From the NCBI RefSeq assembly GCF_000204055.1, contig NW_006768788.1:62001-126000 (forward strand): 64,000 bases of DNA, given 5' to 3'. The notes under the pieces were generated by a model, which worked only from the letters and a program-made list of their open reading frames with translations, was not told where the DNA came from and searched no databases. Each line of letters opens with the position of its first letter. Position 1 is the first letter of the stretch. Shown here piece by piece: positions 12,685 through 23,222 of this stretch. Source of the stretch: Melampsora larici-populina 98AG31. Taxonomy: Eukaryota; Basidiomycota; Pucciniomycetes; Pucciniales; Melampsoraceae. The translations under genes and the position numbers were made by a program.

Positions 12685-13698
12685 TCAGTGCCCATAATCC
12701 ATATTCAGACGTCTTGCCAGGGACTTCGTTTCTAGTAGCGTCTGGAGCGAGTACCGCCAAACATAGAGCTTATAAGCAGACGATTTCCACCTGCCTGACC
12801 TCTTCAGCAACCGCGCTGAACATCCTAAGTTAGCTTTCAATGAAGCTCCACCTATCCGCAAGCTGTGCCCAGACCAGCCTGTGACCTTGACCGGTTTGAA
12901 TTTCCGAAGTACAGCTAAGATTGATGCCTTGCGGATTGGCTCCTCCGGCAGGATACCTCGAAAAAGAGGATCGTCAGGCCGTCCATCGGTAGAATCGAGG
13001 AGTCTCCGCAGTGCCGCAATAGGGTCCAGAATGTTGGGTTGCCTACATAGTCGCAAGAACTGATATTCACCCGGCGCAGCCGTTTTTGCCATCCGAAGCC
13101 GAATTGTAGCTCGGTCGAAGGATGCGGAGAATTTGATGTCCTTCCTGCGAATAAAAACCGAAGGGTGGTCGGGATGTAAGGTGAGTTCACCTAGGCGAGC
13201 AAGCCCCCAGAAGCCCGTCAAGAGTAGGGCACGCAAGGTTAAGGATGGTAGCGATCTGCCGCTCAGCTTCCGTATCAGAAGGTGAATATCCATCAGCGTT
13301 AGACCTGTGCGGTCATCCCTCCCTGACACTAGCTCGCGAGTTTTCGTTGCCTTCATTAGAATACGTAGACGGTCAACGTCCAACCGGGGGAACTGCACAT
13401 CGTGTAAGGTGTGCCACATACGTAGGCCCGTGAGATATTGTTTAGTCGTAGAGTTGATCACTGGGGAGGGGTTACTTGGTTCTGAACACCAGAGGATGAA
13501 TTGGTATACGTTTGTCAATGATAAAGGGAAATTGAAGTGCGTGTCACCCATGTGGCTAAAGAACTTATTAACTGCGGCGGTGTACTGTCTTGTCGTTGAA
13601 GGTGCCCATCCGTGGTGCAGGATGGTGAGACTGACGTCATCCAGTTCGCGAAAAACACCTGGGTGAGATTGACGTAGTGTTTGAGTAGCTGAAGTCAT
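12685..13698 (-). CDS. tyrosine recombinase of DIRS-like element
   Basis: This 337-residue protein has the two-domain build of a tyrosine recombinase. The N-terminal SAM-like core-binding part (about residues 20-130) includes WAPSTTRQYTAAVNKF. The catalytic part has Arg in GLARLGELTLH, the HxxR motif in GHSLRIGGAS, a Trp in SGRWKSSAYKLYV, and a nucleophile candidate Tyr in KLYVW. It would join the cDNA circle of the element to genomic DNA. Its ATG overlaps the stop region of the RT gene by four bases (13695-13698), suggesting coupled or reinitiated translation. The frame is uninterrupted, so it may be functional. Confidence 0.9.
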   Translation of the reverse strand: MTSATQTLRQSHPGVFRELDDVSLTILHHGWAPSTTRQYTAAVNKFFSHMGDTHFNFPLSLTNVYQFILWCSEPSNPSPVINSTTKQYLTGLRMWHTLHDVQFPRLDVDRLRILMKATKTRELVSGRDDRTGLTLMDIHLLIRKLSGRSLPSLTLRALLLTGFWGLARLGELTLHPDHPSVFIRRKDIKFSASFDRATIRLRMAKTAAPGEYQFLRLCRQPNILDPIAALRRLLDSTDGRPDDPLFRGILPEEPIRKASILAVLRKFKPVKVTGWSGHSLRIGGASLKANLGCSARLLKRSGRWKSSAYKLYVWRYSLQTLLETKSLARRLNMDYGH

Positions 13699-15470
13699 TG
13701 AGCGTTTGGTGCGATTCGAGGTAAGACTTGGTATAATAGGTCTAAGAGGTCAGCTGGCAATTCAATTTGCAGCATGTTATGGCTTCCTTTTGAAGGGTCT
13801 AGCCCGCAAGAAAGCTTGTCTGCTTCGTTGTCGGCTGATTTAACTCTTATTAAATTAATATTGCAGTCATAACTGACCATGAGATCCTGAACCAAGCGCC
13901 ACTCGCGATTGACCCAGAAGTCCCTAGACTTCCGATTCCGTGCTGCTCCTTCGGTGGTTGTGTTGTCGGTCAGGCAAGAGAAACTAAAACCAGCTAAGCC
14001 AGTCCCGCTGGTAGTCAGTTTCTCCTTCAGCATTATTAAGCCGAGGCGAACTGCCACGGTCTCGGCCCAGGCTATCGTTCTCCTAGGCCTACCTTCTGGT
14101 TTATCCCACCCAGGTAGCCACTTAAATTGTGCCCAAGTTTTACCGATGATAACACCAATACCATAGTCGGACGACGCGTCGCCCACCCAACCCACATTCT
14201 TGACGACATGATCTGGAATGAGCTTTGTGGGCGAGAGGTTTTCTAAGTAACGTTTCCAATGGCGAATGTCCTCTTTTACATCTTCAGGGATAACTCGTTT
14301 CCCGGGTGACTTCCAGGCGGCAGCAAAACTGAAGCTTTTGGTTAGGCAACACTTCAGTTGAGGTAAAATGAGCGTTAGGTGACTAAGTTTCCCATTGAAC
14401 TTCGCCATTTCTTTCTTAGTACAGTGAGTTTTCAATAAAAATTCGTCAATTTCCCTCTGGCGTTTCCATAACTTCTTATTTGGTAAAGTAACTGTTTTAT
14501 CAACGCAATTCCAAATGAAGCCAATAAATTTTTGTTCCACAGCGAATTCGGAATATTTGGTCACATTAGTCTTCACACCTAATTTTTCACTAGCCTTCAC
14601 GATATCTAACATTGTTACCTTATCGCTCTTATCTTTTATCATCAAGTTATCGTCAACCCAACGAAAAACTTGGAGTAACTTAAACATGGCCTTCATGATT
14701 TCCTTCCAGCCATCTGCCGGACCACCAAAGGATCCGCATCCTGCGACTCCTCCAAAAGCTATCATCACGTCTATTAAAACACGGTCTTCGAAGTCCATTA
14801 TTGCTAGGTACGGCCATTGCGTAGGATGTGTAGGAATCTGTCGGTAAGCTCCTTCCCAGTCGAATATTCCCATCAGTACATCTGACTTCAACCGCTTAAT
14901 AAACATAGCCACTAATTTGAAGTCATCCCATGCTGTCCTGAATTCTTCCTTATTGACGAAGGAATTGACTGACGGAATGTTGTTGTCGAACCTCGGGTAA
15001 GACATATCATTAATTGGACGGAAGGAGCCATCTCCGTTCTCTACCGCGCCTAAAGGGCTTGTTCGAAAGAACCCAATCCTTTCATAAACATATTCTTTAC
15101 CATACGGTCCAAAAATTCTACCAGCCTTCACTTCTTTCTCTATGTTGTCTTCTATTTTCTTCCTAGCGTTATTGGCTGAGTTGTGATTCGGGGGGCAATA
15201 GTATTTCATGTTACCTATCGAATGACTAGGAACACCTTGATGAAATCCTTCTACATATCCAACCAAGAGATATCCATATTCCTTTATTAAACCGTATTTC
15301 ATCAACTGACGTCTCCATTCATCGACATCCATATTACATTTAACTCTTGTCGGCCAAGGCTCTTGAAAGCTTTGACATTCACCATTGGACATCTGGACAC
15401 TCTCGGTTCTTGACCGTATGGTAGGTGCGATTTCACTTATAATTTCATTACAACACAGGAGAAAATTCAT
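13695..15470 (-). CDS. reverse transcriptase/RNase H of DIRS-like element
   Basis: An open frame of 591 codons. RT blocks are in order: FRPINDMSYPR, the first catalytic Asp in MGIFDWEGAYRQIP, AFGGVAGCGSFGGPADGW, and the catalytic pair in FRWVDDNLMI (VDD in place of the YxDD of LTR elements, as in YR elements). RNase H follows, with acidic residues in VGDASSDYGIGV, IAWAETVAV, SCLTDNTTTEG and SADNEADKLS. No integrase is present, which agrees with the neighbouring tyrosine recombinase. The frame is intact. The true start may be a splice junction, because the Gag region just upstream appears to be spliced. Confidence 0.9.
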   Translation of the reverse strand: MNFLLCCNEIISEIAPTIRSRTESVQMSNGECQSFQEPWPTRVKCNMDVDEWRRQLMKYGLIKEYGYLLVGYVEGFHQGVPSHSIGNMKYYCPPNHNSANNARKKIEDNIEKEVKAGRIFGPYGKEYVYERIGFFRTSPLGAVENGDGSFRPINDMSYPRFDNNIPSVNSFVNKEEFRTAWDDFKLVAMFIKRLKSDVLMGIFDWEGAYRQIPTHPTQWPYLAIMDFEDRVLIDVMIAFGGVAGCGSFGGPADGWKEIMKAMFKLLQVFRWVDDNLMIKDKSDKVTMLDIVKASEKLGVKTNVTKYSEFAVEQKFIGFIWNCVDKTVTLPNKKLWKRQREIDEFLLKTHCTKKEMAKFNGKLSHLTLILPQLKCCLTKSFSFAAAWKSPGKRVIPEDVKEDIRHWKRYLENLSPTKLIPDHVVKNVGWVGDASSDYGIGVIIGKTWAQFKWLPGWDKPEGRPRRTIAWAETVAVRLGLIMLKEKLTTSGTGLAGFSFSCLTDNTTTEGAARNRKSRDFWVNREWRLVQDLMVSYDCNINLIRVKSADNEADKLSCGLDPSKGSHNMLQIELPADLLDLLYQVLPRIAPNAQ

Positions 15471-15542
15471 AATACAACATAATCAGACGGAATCTATGTT
15501 AAACACACGTTTACATCGACTTCAACTACATGACTGTACAAC

Positions 15543-17309
15543 TCACGTCTGTTTTTCTTTCGACGTGGATTGACGAGGTTCTTCTTCTTCTTGTCTCCTC
15601 TCTGCCTGCTTTCCTTTAATATTAAAACTACTTTTCCCTCTCCCTCTATCGAATCTTTGGTAAGGGGTAGGTGACTTCTCTCTCGCCAAACCTCTGCCTC
15701 TTGCATTGCGTCTATTGTTGTTTTGATAGTCGCTCCTTTGATAGTCTGATTTTCTGTAATTATCGTATTTTTGGGAAAAGCTATCTTGTCTAACTTGGTT
15801 GTTTGGTCTTAAATAAGTTGAATAATCTTCTAAGTCATCTGTCACTTCGCTCTCGGTCGAATCATGATTGATACCTTTTGCATATTGTTTCCCCGTGATC
15901 GGACTGAATCTTTCTTTCATATTTCCCTTCGCATATGCTATTAGATTTAACCATCAATCAGTTAATGAATGGTACACTTTGTACAAGGTTGTACTTACGA
16001 TTGTCTAACAAGATCAATCTTCCATCTTGTAATAGCGAAGTTCTTGCTTTTGATTCTTCTAAAAATTTTCGTGATGGCAACTAGGGTCTCCGGGTGCTCC
16101 GTTAACTCTGTTGCACATCACGTCTGTCCTCACTAACAAGTCGTATCTAAAGGCGGTGACCCAACCATGCCTTAAGCTCAAGCTCTCTACATACTCGAAA
16201 TGTTTCTCTAAACTGCATGGTAAATATGACTTCAGTCATCACATCCGTCTATTTTATATTTTATGAGAAAACTTACTCATCAGCAAATGGCTTGTGACCA
16301 TAAGTATGTCTCAAATACTTCAACATGAGCTGCTTCGCCATCGTCCAATCGGCAAAGGTCATCCACCATTCGCTTTTTGGAATCAAACCTGTTGGTCGAT
16401 CTTTCTTCTTTGACGTGTTACTTCCATCTACCATATGATCTAACTCGATCCATTTATCGTTAAACATCGTTAACTTGAAGTGAATGTCCATCTTCTTGAG
16501 ATGATCGTCCCAATAAGGGCTGAAAGCACGTAAGTCTGACTTGGATATTTGACCAGATTTGTAAAACTTCATTGGATCACTAGATGTTGATTTAGTTGAA
16601 CTGTCTTCTTTTTCTTGAGATAACGATTTGAGGAACTTCTCTACTATCTTTGTATTTCCCATAGATAAAGCCATTTGTGCTACTTCTACTGAAATGTCTG
16701 TTTAACAAAGAAACAGGTCCATATCAGTATCTGGTAGAACAAACCATCGGAGTAAATCACGATACTGGAATATATCACAGCTATGTTTTTGGAATAAATC
16801 AAACAAATCCAACACCTGGAATATATCGCAGGGTTTTATAATATACTGGAATATATCACAGACAAAAACGAAAAACGACAGATTGTTTGATTATACTAAC
16901 CATTATTGTTACGTTCAATAACCTCTTCTTCGGAGGAAGACCCAGATTCATTCTTATCTTTGCTGAAAGTTAATTGATCTTCGAACAAGATATCTTCTTC
17001 GAATCAATTACTTTCATCTATTTCATTTAAGTTTCTCAATCTGTTGTTCTTGTTTTGATTCTTATTCTTTATGGCTTCTAATGCATTGTCCCTTCTGATT
17101 CTCTCTTGTTCTTCTTCTTCCGTTTCTATTTCAAAGGATCGTTGCTGTTGTATTTCTAATTCCTCATCGTCTGATCCTGGTGGGGTAAGAGCTGGTGTGA
17201 ATTTGGGTTCTAAGTTTCTGTTACGTCGACCAGTCCTCATTTTCACAAGGAGGGTTTGAAAGTTCGAAAAGGGAGCTCTACACGCTGGAAAGGCGACAAA
17301 GGAGGCCAA
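15543..17309 (-). CDS. Gag-like region of DIRS-like element, probably spliced
   Basis: Three minus-strand coding segments look like exons. The first (17309-17004) is acidic, with LTPPGSDDEELEIQQQRSFE; the Met before RTGRRNRN at about 17241 is a more natural start than 17309. The second (16674-16273) contains SDLRAFSPYWDDHLKKMDIHF and GLIPKSEWWMTFADWTMAKQ. The third (15920-15543) is rich in Asn, Arg, Gly and Ser (NNRRNARGRGLA) and probably binds nucleic acid. The order fits a nucleocapsid-type protein. Exact splice sites were not fixed. The intervening stretch near 16745-16865 contains three or four copies of a CTGGAATATATCACAG motif. Confidence 0.6.
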
Positions 17310-17570
17310 ACGGCGAATCAGGAGAACGGAGTGAGATGAGAGGTTGTGGAGGGGAGATGAGGAGGGAAGAGGGTCTCATCTCATCAGCCACGAGGGAGGT
17401 GAGTCTCTCGACGAAGGTCACTGTCCGTGCCTGGATCATCACGTCATCCAGGGCGAGACTGCTCACCTCATCTTCACTACTCGAGCTTCTCATCCGAGGT
17501 CTCTTGGGGCCTTTCCGGGGCGTGACATGGACCAGGTTGATTCCTGGTGCCGGCGTCACCAACCCCACAT

Positions 17571-18332
17571 AGAATCCATCAGCAGCACATCAGAGGTCCA
17601 GAACTCTGCAGCTGACTTTATACTAGCTTTGGGTGCAACAAAGAAGCGCAGAAGTCTATGATGAGAGTCTAGCTCAAAAGTATGGAAGACATCATTTTCC
17701 TTAAGGTTGTCGATCAAAGCTTCAAGTGGTGTGCGTCCATTGAGATTGATAAGTCTTTGTTTCTTGATCACATTGTAGATATCTTGACTTGTAGATAAGT
17801 TACTTGGGTCAGAAGCCTTCAGGGTACGTAGGATGAGTCGTGTAGGAACACCTGCATTTGCCATGTTAAGAACAGTGGTCAGCTGTTCCGGTGAAAGCTT
17901 CCGTGCAGCTGGGATCTTGGCAAGAGTGTTGGAAGGCTCGTGATTGATGTGCTGATCATTGGTGAGTTCAATGTTCCACTGGTGAGTTAATTGCTCACGT
18001 CGGACTGTAGCCAACCATTTACAACCCAGCTGCTGACTTGATGTAGAACAAACTCTACTCTCAACCGGCTGAGGAGTTCCACCATGAGCACAGGCAAAAA
18101 CACGCTTCTTGGCTCTCTTGTGTCTATCATAACAGGTTTGGGTGATTTTCAGCCAGTAGCCTAATGTTTTGGTGTAGTTTTGTAGTGCATCCTCAGCTTC
18201 CTGTAGGGATGAATATGAGACCAGGAGTTCATCTATGTTCATTTCTGAGGTTGTGTGTTGAATTTGAATGGTAATACGGTTTGAAGTGGTTTGAGTTTGG
18301 TCGAAGTGGAGTTGATGCGGAGAGAGGCTCAA
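17571..18332 (-). pseudogene. MULE transposase, N-terminal half
   Basis: The N-terminal half of a Mutator-like transposase. It contains a FAR1/WRKY-GCM1-type zinc-binding domain: cysteines in FACAHGG, SRVCSTS and LGCKWLATV, then histidines in NDQHINHEPSN. A linker follows, and then the start of the DDE catalytic domain, where the line SDVLLMDS supplies the first catalytic Asp. The frame runs off at about 17570 into foreign sequence. The expected next residues of the family, a TYKTN-type block, are found 5.3 kb away at about 12235. The start could be at 18332 or at the internal Met near 18242, just before NIDELL. Confidence 0.85.
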
Positions 18333-18533
18333 GTAAAAGGTTTGATTGAAAACTCAATTGATATATCTGCACACGTGTTGTGGGGAATCTCAAGGACAGC
18401 TAGAGGCAAAGCCTGTAGTGAATTACTGTCACAGCTTGTGTCACTGGTAAGTAAGGCTTTCACTAGTTGTGAAAGGGAGGGGGTGGTGAGGCTACCAAGG
18501 GGGGGTGGTGGGGATACCAGGATCCTATACTTA

Positions 18534-19840
18534 TTTTCTATTGTTTCTCTTTCTATGTGATATTTAAAAAGATACACATCATTCAAACAAATAAATAACA
18601 CACGGATAAATTTGGCAGACGATCCTACGTGCTTTGTTTTAAAATAATCTTTCTAATAACCATGTGTAGTCCTAGTTCAAGCAACTAAGTTGGATTGGGA
18701 ACCCAACTTAGTAGCTGTTCATCTAAAACTGATCTTCTTGGCATGTGATGGCCGCCAAGAAGGGAGGTCTAGGGCTCTCGTGCTAAAAGGAAGGGTTGTA
18801 ATAGAATGAATTACAAAGGTGAATCAGGGATCATGGGAATTAAAGATCAGTAATACTAAAAAGTAGATCATTACACGCGCATATCTTGTTGTAATGATCA
18901 TATGTGATCATCTACGGATCATTGATCAGTTGTAAACAGGAGATGTTCAAATTAGCCTCCTTATTTGTATTTTCTTATGTTGCTGTGCGCTTTCTGCTTG
19001 TTCTGATGGGTATATAAACCCTTGCCTTTGTCTCATTTCTTTTGTTCCCCATCCTTTACAATAACCAATCAAGTTTACCAAGCTTTATAAACCAATCAAT
19101 CCGTCCATAACAACCTCCAAAAGCCCTTACAAGTCCCTTATCAGCCCTTTTGGTGTTAGTATCCATGGATATGGTCTTTATTCTGCTATTTCTCTCTTGA
19201 TTACTATTGTCAACTGCTGTCCTACATATGTAAATCATATGTAATTAACCTGTAACAGTTATATATCAACTATTACACGGTTATTTCCTTGCTCAATAAG
19301 CTTCCTTATTGACAGGCTGAGCTGGAACTACTGAGTGAATTGTAGGAACCGTGCGTTGTGAGGCGGAAGCTATACTATTTTGAAATGACATTCCTGGTTG
19401 AATCAAGTTGGGCTTTGGACCTAGCCAATTTTGCTGCTGTCGTTTTGGTAACCTGCAATTCTGTATCACATGTAACAGTAACAAGCTTGTTGCTGTGAGT
19501 TGCAGGGACAATTGTTGATGAGCTGGACTCTGATCACACAAAGATGAAGAGGAAGAATATCAGCCGAGAAAATTCAGCAAAAATCGATTCAAAAAGTTTA
19601 CCTCCAAACTCCGATATGTTGCAACCACGCCAGGATTCTTCACTTTGAATGTCTAATTTGTCCTGTGGCAGTGCCATTGGTTCAAATTTGTTTCCAACTC
19701 ACGGTTGAATCAAGTTGTCATGTGAAGTTGGAGTTGAAGCTCCTGCTTTGTCAAGTAGCCACTCATCTCCTATACAGGTGTGTCATGTCACAACTTATAG
19801 TGAAAGAGTTTTTAAAACAAAAAGATACGTTAAAAACTCA
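18534..19840. other. intergenic, no supported gene
   Basis: AT-rich DNA just outside the MULE. Open frames are short and unremarkable. Nothing in it was recognised. Confidence 0.4.
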
Positions 19841-21683
19841 AACTTGAAACCCCTTAATTCCATGATAACTTCATACAAAGTTCACCAAAAATTGGAGTTC
19901 GCATTTTATGGTGAACTTCATCTGCAGTCCACATTTTATTGTGAACTGAATCTGAAGTTCACATGTTTTGTGAACTGAATCTGAACTTGAAGTTCACATG
20001 TTTTGTGAACCATTTCTGAAGTTCACATTTTTTGTGAACCATTTCTGAAGTTCGCATAGTTTTGTGAGCTCCACCTGAAGTTCACATAGTTTTGTGTACT
20101 ACATCTGAAGTTCACAATTTATTGTAAAGATTTTGTGAAGTTCACAATTTATTGTAAAGATTTTGTGAAGTTCACATTTATTATTTGTTTTCTCAAAAAT
20201 CATATTCTAGACTTTTAATTCTTTTTGCTATCTCTTGGGTAGTTTACAATGGTTGAAACATGCACTTTAACACACTCAAGTTGCTGTTTGGATAAAATCC
20301 TTGTTGTATTAAAACCAAATCCTTGAATTATTGGTCTAGATCAGACAAAACAGAAGAAGTTGAAAAAAAGGAGTCTTCCACAGTTGGAGCAATTCATTTT
20401 GATTCATCAAATGAAAAACATCTCTGATATAACTATCACACTTTTGTTTTTCAGTTTTGATGAATTCAAGTTTTGAAAATGATAAACATATGTTAAGATG
20501 TATCATGAACAGGACAAGTTTTAAGTCTGGTGACAAAGATATATTCATGAACAGAAGTATGAAGGACGTTTACTCTACTCAAAGTTTAGCTGATTCTCTA
20601 TCCACACAGCAGGTTCCGTGGAGATCATCATGGGCTCTTGCTTGAATTTTGATCCAGTGATCAAACTGTCTCCTTATTCAGTGGTGGATGATTTAGTGTG
20701 ATATGAGATACAAACACCACTTTGAATAAAGAGTGATAACAATCACCTTTCACTTTGTCAGCTCAGGCCACATTGAAATCTCTCACAAGTATTAGCAAAA
20801 TACACCACAAACTCCTTGTGTGCTTTTTATGGTGTTCAAACCAACCATTTTCAAACTGGTGATTATACCTGTTCTCACACATTTGAAGCTGGGTTTAAAG
20901 CATGTGGATTTGTGACAATCCTTCCTTTGATCAAAGGGAAAGTGGAACAGGAGGATTTCAAGTATGATAACAATATGCACCAGCTTCAAGTCAATAAACA
21001 TCTTACAACAAATAAAAACAATTCAAGGAGACATTAAAAACTATGTTGGTGACACTAGTCTTCAGCACCAATCACATTGGTTGCCGCAGTGTCCTAGGTG
21101 CACAGACTTGCTATAGGGAACCCTCTGGGAAGATTTCCTAAGCATACAGAAGGACTAAAGGAAAAATTTGTCATTGAAAATGTTGTGGGCAATGTAGTAT
21201 ATGAAGATTTCCTAAGCACACAGAAGTACTAAAGGAAAAATGTATTGTTGCAACACTGCAGGTGATGTAGTATATATATCTTTTATGCAAGGTCACTGTT
21301 TGAATCCCACAACAGGCACATTATTTGGAATGAGATACATTCAACTTTAGGATTTTTTGAGAAGACAAATAATAAATGTGAACTTCACAAAATGTTCACA
21401 ATAAATGGTTCACAAAGAATGTGAACTTCAGATGAAGTTCACAATAAAATGTGAACTTCAGATGAAGTTCACACAATAAAATGTGACCTTTTTATGAAGT
21501 TCTCATGGAATTGTACACTTACCTTTTGAACTTGAGATGGAGTTCACAATAAAATGTGAGCTCCAATTCCCCGTGAACTTTTTATGAAGTTCTCATGTTA
21601 TTGTAAACTTACATTTTGAACTGTTTATAGAGTTTACAAAAAGTTCACAAATGTGAACTTTATCAAAATAAGGGGTTTCAAGT
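19841..21683. repeat. inverted-repeat-bounded unit with GAAGTTCACA arrays
   Basis: The ends are inverted copies of ACTTGAAACCCCTTA (left about 19842, right about 21683). Just inside them are arrays of GAAGTTCACA/TGTGAACTTC motifs: about 19870-20175 on the left and 21380-21660 on the right, in mainly opposite orientation. The interior has no recognised gene. It contains two copies of a TTTCCTAAGC...ACTAAAGGAAA unit (about 21137 and 21206) like the minisatellite at 51.9 kb. Terminal plus subterminal repeats suggest a non-autonomous DNA transposon. No clear target duplication was found. Confidence 0.6.
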
Positions 21684-21703
21684 CTGATTAATTTTTACAT
21701 GAT

Positions 21704-23222
21704 TTTCAAAAAGGCCGTTGCTATTTGTAGCCCACATGAAATCCATGTAGGTGCTGTCCCAATTACGCCTACACGGTTGTTTTCCGCCAAAAAGGGCCTA
21801 CATTTATGATGTAGGCGCTATTTTCAAGCGCCTACATTGTTTTTTCCATGTAGGCACTTAAGTTAGTTATAAGGGTCTTATACACGTGTGAATACAAATC
21901 TATAAGGGTGCTGGTATTAATATACACTACGCCAAATCATTAATTTACTGTGGAGTTTAGAAAATTGAATATGTAGAAAAACCTCATCAATACAGGAGAG
22001 GTCAGAAAAATTTGAAAAAAATAATGGTTCAATCCATGTGTGTTGTCCCCTCATTTTGCATATTTTTGCATATCTTTGGCTTTGGTTTTGAAGACCTACC
22101 AAATCAAAACACTTGCAGAGATATCAGGTCAGAAACTCAAAATTGGTCCAAAACTAGCCAGTTTTGGGCAAAAAACTTCAATGCCCAAAAATATAAGAAT
22201 TTTTGCTCAATAAACTGGATACTTGCAATTCCTGAAAGCTGCATAATGGGCCTACAATGCTTATCACAGTGCTGGAGCCATTGTAGTGACAATTTCTATG
22301 CTTTTATACGGTTCCTGGTGTGTACGGCTTTTGATATATCTCACTCATTCTTGGAGACACACAACACCTTTGTGCATCCAAATTGTGGATCCAGGATGTG
22401 GCATTAATTATGTCAAGAGACCATATGTTTTGGAGCAAAATTGATGATATTATTGGTTTTGCAAGGTCACTGTCTTGATACTGCCAGTTTTGGACCAAAA
22501 TTGGGTTTCTGACATTATATGAATTGTGGTTTTAAAAATATCAAAAAATATGCCAGATGATTGGAATGCACCAAAGGGCCCAACCATGATTTTTTCATAT
22601 TTTTCTGACCCCTGCCAGCTTCTCTATAATTTTCTATGTCTTCTTAATTTTCCAAACTCGGCGGTAAATTTGCAATTTGGTGCAGTGATATAAGGGTGTT
22701 GGTATTAAATTATAAGGGTGGTGAGATTAATTATAAGGGTGGTGATATTAATTATAAGGGTGTTGGTATTAAATGATAAGGGTATTAAATGTAAGAGTGC
22801 ACATTTGATTATAAAATTATAAGGGTCTTATAATTAATTATAAGGGTGTTGGAATTAAATCATAAGGGTGTTGGAATTGAATTATAAGGGTGTTGGTATT
22901 AAATTATAGGGGTGTTGGAATTAAAATATGTAGGCGCACAGAAATTACGCCTACAGTCAAAAAGAAAGATGTAGGCACATTTATGTGACGCCTACACAAT
23001 GTAGGCGCTTCAAATTTATGCCTACATTTTATTTTTAGAATGTAGGCATACACAAATGATGCCTACATTGGTTTTTCAGCCTGTAGGCGTCATTTGAACA
23101 AGGAAAAAGTGCCTACATTTATGATGTCGGCGCTTTTCGTGGGAAACCTTCATGTAGGCGCTGTTTTGGCAGCGCCTACATGTATTTTGTGTGGGCTGCA
23201 AATAGCAAGGGCCTTTCAAAAT
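21704..23222. mobile_element. foldback MULE-type element (21713-23213)
   Basis: Terminal inverted repeats begin GGCCSTTGCTATTTGYAGCCC and continue into many inverted and direct copies of a GTAGGCGC/GCGCCTAC motif (21745-21860 and 22925-23185). The flanks TTTCAAAAA (21704-21712) and TTTCAAAAT (23214-23222) make a 9-bp target duplication with one mismatch, as expected for Mutator-type elements. There is no transposase, so it is non-autonomous. The interior has a degenerate array of about 21 bp (ATAAGGGTGTTGGTATTAA) at about 21880-21924 and 22688-22920, split by a nested CACTA-type element. Confidence 0.75.
21922..22690 (+). mobile_element. CACTA-type non-autonomous element, 763 bp, copy 1
   Basis: The element at 21925-22687 starts CACTACGCCAAAT and ends with the imperfect inverse ATTTGGTGCAGTG. 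It is flanked by the 3-bp duplication ATA (21922-21924 and 22688-22690). CACTA termini and 3-bp duplications define the CACTA/EnSpm superfamily. The inverted repeat continues about 40 bp inwards. No transposase is encoded. A second copy of exactly the same length lies at 61184-61946 in the same orientation. Confidence 0.85.

Larger units (their letters stand above)
12236..17570 (-). mobile_element. DIRS-like tyrosine-recombinase retrotransposon nested in the MULE
   Basis: Gene order on the minus strand is Gag-like exons (17309-15543), reverse transcriptase/RNase H (15470-13695) and tyrosine recombinase (13698-12685). This is the layout of DIRS/Ngaro-type YR retrotransposons, which integrate by recombinase rather than by a DDE integrase. 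The ends are placed where the interrupted MULE gene resumes (about 12235 and 17571, within a few bases). No LTRs, obvious terminal inverted repeats or split direct repeats were seen. The non-coding 3' region (12236-12680) is GC-rich. It contains a perfect palindrome at 12276-12294 (CACGTGTCACTGACACGTG) and an 8-bp-stem hairpin at 12537-12556. Confidence 0.8.
9702..18533 (-). mobile_element. MULE DNA transposon (9710-18525) with target duplication
   Basis: The terminal inverted repeats begin GGATCCYGGTATCCCCACC and match over about 100 bp (9710-9809 and 18423-18525, inverted). The 8-bp sequence TATACTTA flanks both ends directly (9702-9709 and 18526-18533). Between them lie two halves of a Mutator-type transposase gene on the minus strand, separated by a nested DIRS-like retrotransposon (about 12236-17570). 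Without that insertion the MULE would be about 3.5 kb. MULE duplications are usually 8-10 bp, so 8 bp fits. The transposase halves each carry defects, so the copy is probably inactive. Confidence 0.88.

Noticed and set aside
17278..17568. Minus-strand 96-codon frame at the start of the DIRS-like element
   Set aside because: It could be an element leader protein, but it lacks motifs, overlaps the probable 5' untranslated region and is a poor match in style to the Gag exons.
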